Notes: generated from the letters alone by a model not told the origin. Positions 53,090 through 62,028 are shown, counted from the first letter of the stretch. The stretch is 64,000 bases of DNA from RBG-16-49-21 sp040768125 (GCA_040768125.1 JAXGNG010000001.1:1240001-1304000), one strand, 5' to 3'. A program made the numbers and translations.

Positions 53090-53896
53090 ATGAAAGTAAC
53101 GAAAGATAGAAACGGCTCCGCTCACAAGGACACCGCGAAGGACCGGATACTTCGATCGGCCAAAAAAGAATTTTCCGAGCGGGGTTTTAGCGGCGCCAGG
53201 ATGTCCTCCATCGCGAAGGCCTCATCCGTCAACAAGGCGCTCATCCACTATTATTTCAAAGACAAGGAGAGCCTTTACCTCGAGGTCCTGACGCGTATTT
53301 TCAGGGGAAGCGCGGACACCGCCGTCTCGTTTCCCGACCGCATCGGACAGTGGGAACTCTCCCCGTCCCAGAAACTCTACGTGATACTTTATTTCACGGT
53401 GAACATTTTTCTCAAGGCAACGGACCCCGAGGCGACGCGGATCATCTTCTGGGAGCTTGCCGAGGGGAAACGCCATCTCGACAGGTTGATGATGGAATAC
53501 ACCATCCCCCGGCAGAGGATCGTTGCCGATGTCGTAAGCGAGGGGATCGGGAAGGGGGAATTCGAAACAGCGTATCCGATGATGGCGGCGATGAACGTCG
53601 TCTCGTTCATTGCCCTGTACAATCTGCACAGGGAGATCTACGGGAACAAGGCGGCCTTTGGCGAAATATTCGGCAGGGTAAATGATGAGGACGTGCTTCG
53701 ATTCGTACTCGACCATGCGTTCAAGTCGCTGTCGCCGACGGGCGGCGTGAACTGCATTCCAGCGCTTCCGGATGGACTGGCGGAGCATCTTGACGCGATG
53801 ATCGATCTGCTCGTCGAGATGAAGGACGAGGGCGTTAACGAGGAATTTTTTCGCCACGTTGATTCGATTCTCCATGATACCACTAGCGAGGGGTGA
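53090..53896 (+). CDS. TetR-family transcriptional regulator
   Basis: 268 residues, somewhat long for the family. The N-terminal DNA-binding domain reads RILRSAKKEFSERGFSGARM, then SSIAKASSVNKALIHYYFKDKESLYLEV, a complete TetR helix-turn-helix. The C-terminal domain should bind a small ligand. It precedes a TolC-type gene by one base and lies behind a palindromic operator; together they look like a self-regulated efflux or export unit. Confidence 0.9.
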   Translation: MKVTKDRNGSAHKDTAKDRILRSAKKEFSERGFSGARMSSIAKASSVNKALIHYYFKDKESLYLEVLTRIFRGSADTAVSFPDRIGQWELSPSQKLYVILYFTVNIFLKATDPEATRIIFWELAEGKRHLDRLMMEYTIPRQRIVADVVSEGIGKGEFETAYPMMAAMNVVSFIALYNLHREIYGNKAAFGEIFGRVNDEDVLRFVLDHAFKSLSPTGGVNCIPALPDGLAEHLDAMIDLLVEMKDEGVNEEFFRHVDSILHDTTSEG

Positions 53897-53897
53897 T

Positions 53898-55565
53898 ATG
53901 ATTGGACTGAAAATGTCAGTAGCGGGAGCGAGTCTCCTTACCGCGCTTCTCTGCGTTGCGTCGGCGAAGGGTCAGACGTCCGAGGCGCCTCTGGGGGGGG
54001 GTGCCGACCCGGGAAAGGAGTTTGTTATAACAAAACCCGATCCGGAACGGGAAAAGCGTCCCATCAAAATCGAGCTGGCCGAGGAGCCCGCGCTGGTCCT
54101 GGGATCAATGAGGATCACCCTGGGACAGGCGATGATCTGGGCGGTGCGCCAGAACTTCGACATGATGTCCGTGAGCTACGACGTTGCCATGGTTGACACC
54201 AGCTACAACCAGTTCCTGAAAAAATTCGCCCCGGTCCTGTCCGCCGAAGGCGGCGGATCCTTCGTGAAGTTTCCCCCTTCCCAGAGCACCTTCGCGGGGA
54301 AAAACGCGGTTTCCGTCGACGGCACCGTCTCCCTGTACAAGAATTTTTCCTCCGGCACCACCCTCGCCGCCGGCCTGAGCCACCAGTACCAGGATATACA
54401 GCGCGGAGGAGGGATGTCGTCGCTCTTCTCGAGCTCCATGGGGCCGGCAAACGTGCACCGACCTTCTGTCTTCGTTTCCGTGCAGCAGGAGCTTCTGCGC
54501 AACGCCTTCGGCATCAACGACAGGCGACTCGGGGCAATTCTCAAAAATTCGGCGAAGATGCAGAAGGAGGGGATCCTCTTCCAGCTCTCCCTTGTCATCG
54601 TCCAGGTGATCGGGGAATACTGGAACACGGTGATCACCAAGGTCTCCCTAGAAAACGCAGAGCTCCAGGTGAAAGAAACGAAGAAGGTGAGGGACATTAC
54701 CGCCCGCAACGCGGCTTACGGCCTTGCGGACAACTATACCCTGAACATGTACAACTCGATGCTCGCCGGGGCGGAGGCGAATCTTGTCATGACCCGCCAG
54801 AAATACCGCGAGGCCCTCAGGAGCTTTCTTGCCACCATCAACGTTGATGACACCACCGATGTGACCGGCATTGCGGTTTTTTCAAACCGGTATCCCGAGA
54901 TTGATATCGAGGAGGCCCTCAGGACAGCGTACAAGAACCGTGCCGACTACGCCATCGCGGTCATGTCCCTTGAGAACGCGAAGATGGGGAAGAGCCTGGC
55001 TGAAAACTCGTCCCTCCCGTCCATCATCGCCGAGATAAACGCGGCGTCCAGAGGCGAAAAGGAAAAGATCGCCTCCTCCTACGGAGACATCGGATCATTC
55101 AGGTATCCCGCCGTGGAGGGGAAGCTCAAGCTCAGTTACCCGATAGGGGACAAGGACCTCTACACGCGGGAGAGAAACGCCCGCTTCAAGGTCAGGCAGG
55201 CCGAAATCCAGCTTGAGAAGTACCGCCGGAAGGTGAAGGACGACATCATGAACGTCGCCGACGGGATAGAGAACGGATACAGGCTGTACATGAAGGCCAC
55301 CGAGGCGCGCAAGCAGTCGGAACTTTTTTACCGCGGGATGCTTCGGGACCTGGGACTGGGCCGCCTGAATTCAGCGGTGGTCAAAAACGGCCTCGACGCC
55401 CTGGTGCAGAGCCGCGAGATGGAACTCCAGGCCCTGGTGGCTTACAATGTCGCCCTTCTCCAGTATGATGTGGCGAGAAATGTTCTCTTCGAAAAATACG
55501 GGATCGATGTCGAACAGTATATACCCCGTGATACGGGGCGGGAGCCGGCGGTGAAAAAGGAGTAA
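53898..55565 (+). CDS. TolC-family outer-membrane channel
   Basis: 555 residues from ATG 53898. Signal peptide (1-26), Pro/Glu-rich spacer, then the two-fold repeated helix pattern of outer-membrane efflux proteins: LGQAMIWAVRQNFDMMSVSYD in the first half and AELQVKETKKVRDITARNA, with IDIEEALRTAYKNRADYAIA and LYTRERNARFKVRQAEIQL in the second. It would form the outer exit duct for a pump. No pump or adaptor gene is adjacent. A G9 tract at 53993-54001, near codon 33, could slip. Confidence 0.85.
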   Translation: MIGLKMSVAGASLLTALLCVASAKGQTSEAPLGGGADPGKEFVITKPDPEREKRPIKIELAEEPALVLGSMRITLGQAMIWAVRQNFDMMSVSYDVAMVDTSYNQFLKKFAPVLSAEGGGSFVKFPPSQSTFAGKNAVSVDGTVSLYKNFSSGTTLAAGLSHQYQDIQRGGGMSSLFSSSMGPANVHRPSVFVSVQQELLRNAFGINDRRLGAILKNSAKMQKEGILFQLSLVIVQVIGEYWNTVITKVSLENAELQVKETKKVRDITARNAAYGLADNYTLNMYNSMLAGAEANLVMTRQKYREALRSFLATINVDDTTDVTGIAVFSNRYPEIDIEEALRTAYKNRADYAIAVMSLENAKMGKSLAENSSLPSIIAEINAASRGEKEKIASSYGDIGSFRYPAVEGKLKLSYPIGDKDLYTRERNARFKVRQAEIQLEKYRRKVKDDIMNVADGIENGYRLYMKATEARKQSELFYRGMLRDLGLGRLNSAVVKNGLDALVQSREMELQALVAYNVALLQYDVARNVLFEKYGIDVEQYIPRDTGREPAVKKE

Positions 55566-55638
55566 GCCCCGGACGATGGTTCTGCGTCCATTGAAAAATG
55601 TATTTGACTGCATGATTCCGAGAAGGTAGATTCGTACC

Positions 55639-57285
55639 ATGCGATCGAGCATTCTTTCGGCAGTGCAGATTCGTCCCTTCATGACGGCATGCTGTGTCGC
55701 GGCGGTACTGATGGTGACCGGCTGCCAGTTCACCGGGAACCGGGAGTTGCCGGTCACGAAGTGGCAGGTGCTCTACAGCCAGGAGCCGTCCCTCAAGGCG
55801 ATAACCGGGAAGGACGGATGGCTCGATATCGAAATCCCCTCCCTCTTCACGCTTCCCTATCCCCCGGAGCGTGCGGTGAGGCACCTGTGGTTGCGGGGCA
55901 CGGTCGAGGTTCCCGATCCCCGCACGCGATACGGCATCTCCCTCGGCAGGGTCTACTACACCGACATGGTTTATATCAACGGGCATCTCGTGGGCGAGCG
56001 CATGTCCATCGTCCAGGATATCCACGCCCCTCGCAATTACGGAATACCGCAGGGGATACTTACCGCGGGCGCCAACACGGTGCATGTTTATCTGGGAATT
56101 TACGGAAGGGAATACGGCGGTATCGCGGATCAGGTGAGGCTGCTTCCCGGGGATTCATTCATTCGTAATTCCATCCTGATGGAGTTCCTCTACCGCCAGC
56201 TTGCCGTCGGCATCCTGATTCTCTTCGTCGGCCAGATAATATTCATCATAATCCAGCTCCTCTGGCGGAACAGGGAGGCGGTGACCCTCATTTCGCTTAT
56301 CATCTTTCTCATATGGATATCCTACCTGATGGCGCTGTTCTCACCCTACTATCCATTCAGCCCGGATTTCCGCATAACCCTCCTCTGGGCCTGCGCCTGT
56401 TTTGTCCCGATATTTTTCTTTCTCTACATACAGTATTACTACAAGATATTCCTCACCGCGGTCAACATGGTGTTCATCCCCATCCTGGTGGTGTTTACCC
56501 TTCTCTGCCTCATCAACCAGGATACCACCTCCCCCTATTACCTGGGGAGGCAACTCGGGGTTGCGGGGCTCACCCTGGCCCTGCCGGTCCATCTCTATGC
56601 GCTGTATTATATCTCCCGCCGGCGGCCCGGGAAGACCATTCTCTATTTTGTTCTCCTTGGCGTCATACCCGCCCTGGTGATCTGCTGGGACATACTCAAC
56701 TACCTGTTCATATATCACTTTCCGCCCCTCTATCATATCTACACCCTTCCGTCCATCGTGATCCTGTTCATGACCCTCAGGATCAAGGACGCGATGAAAA
56801 GGGAGGTGGAACTCCAGGTTCTCTATGAGAGGCTCAGGGCCGTGATAGGCGAGTCTCGCTCTGCCGAAGAAGATGACGATGACACGGAGGCCGACGCGGA
56901 CCGAAAAGCCCTCACGCCTGTCATGAAGGAAAAACTGGGGAAGGTCATTGAATTTCTTCGCGCCAATTATCTCTCCGATATCTCCAGGGAGGGCCTCGCC
57001 AGGGCCATGGACCTGAGCCCCGACCATATGAGCAGGAAATTCAAGGCCTACACGGGATACCGGATCAGCGATTACATCAATAAGCTAAGGATTGAGGATG
57101 CGGCGCGACAGCTCATCACCACGGACCTGAAAATCATAGAAATCGCCTTTTCGGTCGGATTTGAGAGCCTGGTGACCTTCAACAGGGCCTTTCTGAAAAC
57201 AATGGACATGACGCCAAGCGACTATCGCAAGCTAAAAAAACCAGGCACTGCCGAGGAAAATGGCAGGGACACCATCGGGCGATAA
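55639..57285 (+). CDS. Membrane-embedded AraC-family regulator with lipobox and seven-TM sensor
   Basis: 548 residues. The N-terminus has a lipobox-like end (VLMVTGC, Cys 29). An extracytoplasmic beta domain of about 150 residues (WLDIEIPSLFTLPYPPE, YINGHLVGE) resembles the 7TMR-DISM sensor type. Seven or so membrane helices fill about 180-385, then a linker with an acidic run (AEEDDDDTEAD) and an AraC helix-turn-helix pair at about 440-540 (SREGLARAMDLSPDHMSRKF, IIEIAFSVGFESLVTFNRAF). A one-component membrane regulator that probably reads an external sugar or cell-wall signal. The target is unknown; it follows the tolC gene by 73 bases. Confidence 0.82.
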   Translation: MRSSILSAVQIRPFMTACCVAAVLMVTGCQFTGNRELPVTKWQVLYSQEPSLKAITGKDGWLDIEIPSLFTLPYPPERAVRHLWLRGTVEVPDPRTRYGISLGRVYYTDMVYINGHLVGERMSIVQDIHAPRNYGIPQGILTAGANTVHVYLGIYGREYGGIADQVRLLPGDSFIRNSILMEFLYRQLAVGILILFVGQIIFIIIQLLWRNREAVTLISLIIFLIWISYLMALFSPYYPFSPDFRITLLWACACFVPIFFFLYIQYYYKIFLTAVNMVFIPILVVFTLLCLINQDTTSPYYLGRQLGVAGLTLALPVHLYALYYISRRRPGKTILYFVLLGVIPALVICWDILNYLFIYHFPPLYHIYTLPSIVILFMTLRIKDAMKREVELQVLYERLRAVIGESRSAEEDDDDTEADADRKALTPVMKEKLGKVIEFLRANYLSDISREGLARAMDLSPDHMSRKFKAYTGYRISDYINKLRIEDAARQLITTDLKIIEIAFSVGFESLVTFNRAFLKTMDMTPSDYRKLKKPGTAEENGRDTIGR

Positions 57286-57331
57286 CAATCCTTTCCCACG
57301 TTCTAATTTATGCCATCTGATTAAAAAAAAG

Positions 57332-57360
57332 TTGAAAAAATCCCCCCCCAAGCTTATATT
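57332..57360 (+). promoter_or_regulatory. Sigma-70 promoter with a C8 tract in its spacer
   Basis: TTGAAA (57332-57337) and TATATT (57355-57360) are exactly 17 bases apart; the spacer contains eight consecutive C residues (57342-57349). Changes in C number would move the promoter away from ideal spacing. Confidence 0.6.
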
Positions 57361-57422
57361 CAACTATTATGTCTCATTAGCCCCTGGAAGAGGGTCCGCG
57401 GGCTCCACGATGGAGGCAAAGA

Positions 57423-57635
57423 ATGAAACTTGAAGACTGCAGGAAATGCCCGCATCATTACAGCGCCCAGCGTGATGATATTCTCTGTCGTTTTAACGGC
57501 GGATTCGACTACCTTGTCTCCGCACTTGATCGGAAGGGAATCCGCATGGTGGTTATGTGCCCTCTGGAAATGCCTCTTTTCAAGAGTGATGAGATAGCCG
57601 GCAATAATCTTCGTTCCCAGATAAATCCGACCTAG
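57423..57635 (+). CDS. Small cysteine-containing protein
   Basis: 70 residues. A GGAGG ribosome site precedes the ATG. Four cysteines: CRKCPHHY near the start, LCRFNG at about residue 24, and a fourth at MCPLEM. The spacing could bind zinc or an Fe-S cluster, but no family is known to me. It has its own promoter and a terminator, so it is probably a single-gene unit. Confidence 0.65.
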   Translation: MKLEDCRKCPHHYSAQRDDILCRFNGGFDYLVSALDRKGIRMVVMCPLEMPLFKSDEIAGNNLRSQINPT

Positions 57636-57659
57636 GCCTCGGCTCCGCGCCTGACGGTG

Positions 57660-57682
57660 ACCTGCCGCCGGTGGCAGGTTTT
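57660..57682 (+). terminator. Terminator of the small cysteine-protein gene
   Basis: ACCTGCC (57660-57666) pairs with GGCAGGT (57673-57679) across a six-base loop, followed by TTT. Confidence 0.65.
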
Positions 57683-57777
57683 CACTGTTACCCGCGGGAC
57701 ATCCTTTTTTCCTTGCTTTTATCCGTGAACATGTTGATCGTGTGCCCACCTCGGAATGCGAGAAAGGCGGGTATGAA

Positions 57778-58278
57778 ATGAAAAAAACTTCGCTGTTGCT
57801 GGTCTGTGCGATCCTTGTCTCCGGATGCGGAAGGCTTGTAAAGGTGCCGGAGAACGAGCGGGTCTTCCGCCGGGTAATAAAGGTCGAGCTTTCCAGGGAG
57901 GAAATCTATGACCGCGCCCTGGAGTGGTGCGCGAAGAAACTGTCGCGCATCAAGGACGATGTCGTGGTGAAGGATCGCGGGGAAGGGCGGATAATCGCCC
58001 GGGGCACGGGGAAATATTCGGAGTATTTCAATTTTCTCGTCGACCGTGAATTCAGCTACAGCGTGACAATCGAGGCCAGGGAAGGCCGTTACCGGGTTAC
58101 CTTCGAGAATTTCGTCGTGTATTACGATGAACGGCAGCTCAAATCGAGCGACGCGGAGTTCAGGTTCGAGATAGACAAGATCCGGAAGAAAATTGACGTG
58201 CTCATGGAAGACCTTCGCGGGTACGTGGGCAGGGGAGCCGCGCCCGGAGAGGAAAAGGCCCCGGAGGAAGAATGGTAG
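57778..58278 (+). CDS. Lipoprotein with DUF4468-like domain
   Basis: 166 residues. Lipobox VSGC at Cys 17. The mature part, VIKVELSREEIYDRALEWCA to VVVKDRGEGRIIARGTGKYS and YSVTIEAREGRYRVTFENFV, matches the TBP-like DUF4468 fold found in exported proteins. Function unknown. Start chosen at ATG 57778; upstream GGCGGG is a weak ribosome site. Confidence 0.72.
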   Translation: MKKTSLLLVCAILVSGCGRLVKVPENERVFRRVIKVELSREEIYDRALEWCAKKLSRIKDDVVVKDRGEGRIIARGTGKYSEYFNFLVDREFSYSVTIEAREGRYRVTFENFVVYYDERQLKSSDAEFRFEIDKIRKKIDVLMEDLRGYVGRGAAPGEEKAPEEEW

Positions 58279-58285
58279 GGTCCCT

Positions 58286-58876
58286 TCAGCCCCCCAGGAT
58301 CCCCGGCAGGTAGAGTTCCATGAAGCGCTGATCTTCCATGCCGGTAAGCTCGCGGTGCGTTTCCGATCCCAGGCGGATGAGTTCGGCGCCGCAACTGCAG
58401 GTGAAGTCTGATTCGGCGGCGTGCGCATGGCAGAAGTATTTTTTCTCCCCACCGGCCTGGGTGAATTCACCGTCAAGAATGCCGCGCAAGAGATCCTGCT
58501 TTCTTTTATCGATCATATCCCGCGTGAGGATGATCGATTTCATGTTCCCCCTCGTGCAGGTTATGAAGCGGGAATATTCCTCCCTGCCGAGGGATGACAG
58601 CATCGCCCTGATCTCATTCTCGCATTGCTTCCCGGCGCATTCTTCCTTCGAATAATAGCGCGACAGGCCGATGGCACCGTAGGGCCCTCCGAGATACTTT
58701 CCGTACACAAAGATTTTCTGACGTATCGATTCGAAACAGATATAGATACCGTCGCTCGCGTCCGTTGACGCCATTGCGGTAAGGTAATCGAGCTCTTTTC
58801 CGCATACGGCGCACTGCTCGGGCGCCAGGCCCTCGCCTGTCTCGTTCTGGGTCACGCAGGCGGTGCGTTCGTTCAT
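58286..58876 (-). CDS. Hypothetical cysteine-rich protein
   Basis: 196 residues from ATG 58876 with GGGAG before it. An N-terminal zinc-finger-like pair (ECAGKQCENE and EQCAVCGKELDYL) and a C-terminal pair (FTCSCGAEL) suggest metal binding. Middle IRQKIFVYGKYLGGPYGAIG and MKSIILTRDMIDKRKQDLLR. Not recognised. It lies 136 bases after sixA in the same direction. Confidence 0.66.
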   Translation of the reverse strand: MNERTACVTQNETGEGLAPEQCAVCGKELDYLTAMASTDASDGIYICFESIRQKIFVYGKYLGGPYGAIGLSRYYSKEECAGKQCENEIRAMLSSLGREEYSRFITCTRGNMKSIILTRDMIDKRKQDLLRGILDGEFTQAGGEKKYFCHAHAAESDFTCSCGAELIRLGSETHRELTGMEDQRFMELYLPGILGG

Positions 58877-59012
58877 TGGTTGTTCTCCCGGTTGGAAAAA
58901 GTGAAATTTTGTGGTTCTAACCGTCCGTCCGGAATGTGTCAAGTATAAAAAAAGTCTGGTGGGAATTCGTAGAATTGCACGCCGGATCGGCCGGCGGGCA
59001 TGACCATGCCGC

Positions 59013-59474
59013 TCATCCGATTTTTGGCATGAGGGACCAGGTGATGACCCAGAGACCGGTTTCGGGGATAAGGTCGAGACAGAGAATGCCGCCATTTTGA
59101 AAGCGGAACACAGGGCGATCGATAGGGGCGCCAAGGAGAAACGAGGTGAGCCGCTCCATGAAGGGAAGGTGCCCCACGTACATCCGATCAACACTGTTGT
59201 CCAGGCGGGCTGAGAAAGCGACAGCGTCATCCTTCGGGTCCATTCCCGTTTCAACGTATATCGGGATGCCGGGTCCGAGCAATTCGGAGAGGAGTTCCGC
59301 GGTCTGGCGGGCCCGTGTTTTGCCGCTGTGCGCCACGGCATTCACCTTGACGCCATAGCCCCTGGCCACTTCGGCGATGCGCGTGACCTCAGCCCGTCCT
59401 TTCAGGGTAAGGGTTCGCTCGCCGTCAGTCTCTCCGGGATGTGCCGAGCCGTGCTGAACAAGATAGAGTGCCAT
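59013..59474 (-). CDS. sixA: Phosphohistidine phosphatase SixA
   Basis: 153 residues of the histidine-phosphatase superfamily. The N-terminal catalytic His is in LVQHGSA (Gln replaces the common Arg, as in some relatives), and AHSGKTRARQTAELLSELL supplies the conserved Arg residues; MYVGHLPFMERLTSF has the second His. SixA removes phosphate from histidine of signalling proteins. It follows the 59487-59810 gene by 12 bases on the minus strand, so the two are probably an operon. Confidence 0.88.
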   Translation of the reverse strand: MALYLVQHGSAHPGETDGERTLTLKGRAEVTRIAEVARGYGVKVNAVAHSGKTRARQTAELLSELLGPGIPIYVETGMDPKDDAVAFSARLDNSVDRMYVGHLPFMERLTSFLLGAPIDRPVFRFQNGGILCLDLIPETGLWVITWSLMPKIG

Positions 59475-59486
59475 GATCTATTCGCT

Positions 59487-59810
59487 CTACACGGTTACCT
59501 TGACATGGTAACTGGCTCCCTCGACCTTGAATTCCATGACGACATTTTTCACGAAGGCCTGTTCGAGCTCGTACTCGAAGGAGGACCGCCAGCGGGTGAA
59601 TTCGCGTTCGTTCATGTAGCTCGACGGGAACACGATCTCGAGAAAAAAATCGGAGACGGTGAGGGAGAATTTCTTTCCGGGTTTGTTCTGGGCGGCCATG
59701 GTGACCTCGATGCGGTCAATGGATTGGTCGCGGTAATGAAGATCGGTCGTTTCCATTTTCAGCGTCTTCGCGAGCACGCCGATCACCTTCATGTAGTCTA
59801 TGCCGGGCAT
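59487..59810 (-). CDS. Hypothetical protein coupled to sixA
   Basis: 107 residues starting at ATG 59810, preferred because GGAG stands five bases upstream; longer frames lack a ribosome site. Sequence MPGIDYMKVIGVLAKTLKME, then a beta-rich part (FSLTVSDFFLEIVFPSSYMN) and FVKNVVMEFKVEGASYHVK. No known motif. Upstream region to 60129 is divergent from htrA. Confidence 0.65.
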   Translation of the reverse strand: MPGIDYMKVIGVLAKTLKMETTDLHYRDQSIDRIEVTMAAQNKPGKKFSLTVSDFFLEIVFPSSYMNEREFTRWRSSFEYELEQAFVKNVVMEFKVEGASYHVKVTV

Positions 59811-60129
59811 GGTGGCTCCATGGAACGTTTTCTTTGGAGCATTACGCTCCTCGTATCCATTAATGATCGGCATTTTATTTTTTTCAACTCATTTAATCAC
59901 CTGTCTGCTCCCGCGTTTTCGGCGTGTCGACGCGTATGATGATCGCGCGTGGTTCGTCAGGGGCCGACTTTTTCCGGGGGATAGAGTGTAACATTGTGCC
60001 ATCGATGGCTACAATAATTATTATCAGAACCGCATTATCCGAGTAAGGGGTTATTCCCGCGTGCATGACGCGTGGAGTGACCGTACAGAAAACCATTTCT
60101 GTGATATCGACTCGTTACCGGAGGCTGGC

Positions 60130-61287
60130 ATGAAAACCAGACATGTGATCGTATCATTGGCCGTACCGGTCGTCGCGACCTTTATCTCGCTGTCGCTTAT
60201 ACCACACGCGTCATGCGCGAAGAAAGGGGGGGGGCTTTTCGGGTCCCAGGAACAATCGCCCCTTCGCGAAGAGAACGTGGCCGACGCGGCCAAGGTGCAG
60301 GAATCATTTCGCAGGGTTTTTGAATTGAACCGTAACCGCGTGGTCTACATCAGCACCGAGCAGACAGTGAAGATGCCCCGGAATCCTTTTTTCAACGATC
60401 CTTTTTTCCGGGAGTTCTTCGGCATGCCCGATCAAGGACGGCCGGGAATGCGAACGCAGAAACGGACCGGACTGGGCACGGGATTTATTCTCTCCAGCGA
60501 CGGCTACATATGCACCAACCATCATGTCGTGGCGTCTGTTGACAGCGTCAAGGTCAAGGTCGGTTCCGAGACCTACGACGCGCAAATCATCGGCAGCGAT
60601 GAGAGGACTGACCTCGCCCTGCTTAAGATTAAGCCCCAAAGCAAGCTCGAACCCGTGTATCTCGGCGATTCCAATTCGGTCCAGGTGGGGGACTGGGCCA
60701 TCGCCATCGGCAACCCCTTCGGTCTTGACAGCACCTTCACCGTCGGGGTGGTGAGCGCCCTGGGCCGCCGCGACCTCGATCTGATGGGCGGATCCCAGTC
60801 CCATATCCAGACCGACGCGTCCATCAATCCCGGAAACAGCGGCGGTCCCCTTCTCAATATCCATGGCGAGGTGATCGGCATAAACAGGATGATATACTCA
60901 GGCACGGGCGGTAACATCGGCATAGGGTTTGCGATACCGATCAATACCGCGAAGGCGGTCCTTGATGAGCTGCGCCTACATAAAAAGATCAAGCGCGGCT
61001 ATATCGGCGTCCAGATCGTCCCCCTCACTGAGGAATATGCGACACAGCTGGGCCTCAAGGACCCCGCGGGGGCCCTCGTGGGGCAGGTGGTGGCGGGAGG
61101 CCCTGCACTCAAGGGAGGGATGCGCGTCGGGGACGTGATACTATCTGTGGATGGAAAAAAAATTGAGGATTTCGGAGACCTCGTGGAAATCGTTGAGAAA
61201 ACCCCCATTGGAAAGACCCTTAAAATCGGGGTCTGGAGAGAGAAGACCATGGTGAACCTTTTTGTGGCCGTGGCTGAGCGACCCTGA
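60130..61287 (+). CDS. Periplasmic serine protease, HtrA/DegP-like with one PDZ domain
   Basis: 385 residues. Signal peptide about 1-30. The trypsin-type catalytic triad is intact: His 132 (TNHHVVA), Asp 161 (ERTDLALLK) and Ser 237 (NPGNSGGPLL). One PDZ domain (about 285-380) includes YIGVQIVPLTEEYATQLGL and VGDVILSVDGKKIEDFGDLV. It degrades or holds misfolded envelope proteins, DegS-like in having a single PDZ. The start at 60130 has GGAGG five bases upstream. A G9 tract at 60226-60234, just after the signal peptide, encodes Gly-Gly-Gly. Confidence 0.94.
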   Translation: MKTRHVIVSLAVPVVATFISLSLIPHASCAKKGGGLFGSQEQSPLREENVADAAKVQESFRRVFELNRNRVVYISTEQTVKMPRNPFFNDPFFREFFGMPDQGRPGMRTQKRTGLGTGFILSSDGYICTNHHVVASVDSVKVKVGSETYDAQIIGSDERTDLALLKIKPQSKLEPVYLGDSNSVQVGDWAIAIGNPFGLDSTFTVGVVSALGRRDLDLMGGSQSHIQTDASINPGNSGGPLLNIHGEVIGINRMIYSGTGGNIGIGFAIPINTAKAVLDELRLHKKIKRGYIGVQIVPLTEEYATQLGLKDPAGALVGQVVAGGPALKGGMRVGDVILSVDGKKIEDFGDLVEIVEKTPIGKTLKIGVWREKTMVNLFVAVAERP

Positions 61288-61319
61288 TTTCCGATTGCAG
61301 AGTAGTAGTGAACAAGCTG

Positions 61320-61360
61320 GCCCTGCCATTCTTGCGTCTCCGGGATGGCAGGGCTTTTTA
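61320..61360 (+). terminator. Terminator of the htrA gene
   Basis: GCCCTGCCAT (61320-61329) and its complement at 61345-61354 form a ten-base stem, followed by a T5 run. Confidence 0.9.
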
Positions 61361-61402
61361 TTCAGAATAGAATTAAATTGGATAGAGACGTCCCTGATAA
61401 TG

Positions 61403-61416
61403 GGGGTCAGAGTAAA
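61403..61416 (+). repeat. Short dispersed repeat, partial copy 3
   Basis: GGGGTCAGAGTAAA shares the core GTCAGAGTAAA with the copies at 3012 and 43059 but differs at its ends. It lies between the htrA terminator and the hsp20 promoter. Confidence 0.5.
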
Positions 61417-61451
61417 TTTTTTTAAAAAACGATATTTTTTCAATTCACTGC

Positions 61452-61521
61452 TTGACGATTGTCGTTTTGATGTATATATTTACACTAGAAATTGTTAGCA
61501 CTCAATAAAGATGAGTGCTAA
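61452..61521 (+). promoter_or_regulatory. Heat-shock promoter with CIRCE operator (HrcA site)
   Basis: A sigma-70 promoter, TTGACG (61452-61457) and TATATT (61475-61480) at 17 bases, is followed by a perfect CIRCE element: TTAGCACTC (61495-61503), nine bases, GAGTGCTAA (61513-61521). HrcA binds CIRCE and represses chaperone genes until heat or misfolded protein titrates it. The element lies in the 5' leader of hsp20. Confidence 0.97.
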
Positions 61522-61536
61522 CAAGGGAGGTCAATT

Positions 61537-61962
61537 ATGAAATGGAATATAGCGCGATTCAATACTGTTGATAACGCTCTGACGGGATTGATCAACGATT
61601 TCTGGGCAATTCCTGCAAGGAATTTCGAGTTTAATCCCAGCGTTGATGTCACGGAAGATGAGCACGCATTTCATGTAAAGGCTGAGTTGCCCGGCATGGA
61701 AGAAAAGGACCTGACGGTGACCCTTCACGACGGGTTGCTTACCATCGCGGGGGAGAAAAAGGAGGAGCGGAGCGAAGGCGACGCTGAAAAGAACTATCTC
61801 CACTGCGAAAGGGTCTTCGGTTCCTTCAGTCGCACCATGGCACTTCCCGAGGGGGTTGACCCCGAGGGCGTCAAGGCGCGCTATGCGAAGGGGGTACTGG
61901 AAGTTGATTTGAAGAAAAGCGAATCCGCGAAACCGAGGAAGATCGATATAGCGGTCAACTAA
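61537..61962 (+). CDS. Small heat-shock protein, Hsp20/alpha-crystallin family
   Basis: 141 residues with the alpha-crystallin domain at about 30-130 (NPSVDVTEDEHAFHVKAELP, LTVTLHDGLLTIAGEKKEE, FGSFSRTMALPEGVDPEGVK) and a short N-terminal arm. An ATP-independent holdase that protects unfolding proteins. Under CIRCE control. An AGGGAGG ribosome site precedes the start; dnaK follows. Confidence 0.95.
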   Translation: MKWNIARFNTVDNALTGLINDFWAIPARNFEFNPSVDVTEDEHAFHVKAELPGMEEKDLTVTLHDGLLTIAGEKKEERSEGDAEKNYLHCERVFGSFSRTMALPEGVDPEGVKARYAKGVLEVDLKKSESAKPRKIDIAVN

Positions 61963-62028
61963 GGGAGCGTGGGGGATTGGCCCCTGAAGAGGGGGCGGTA
62001 CAAATAGAGGATACTACAACGGGACGGC

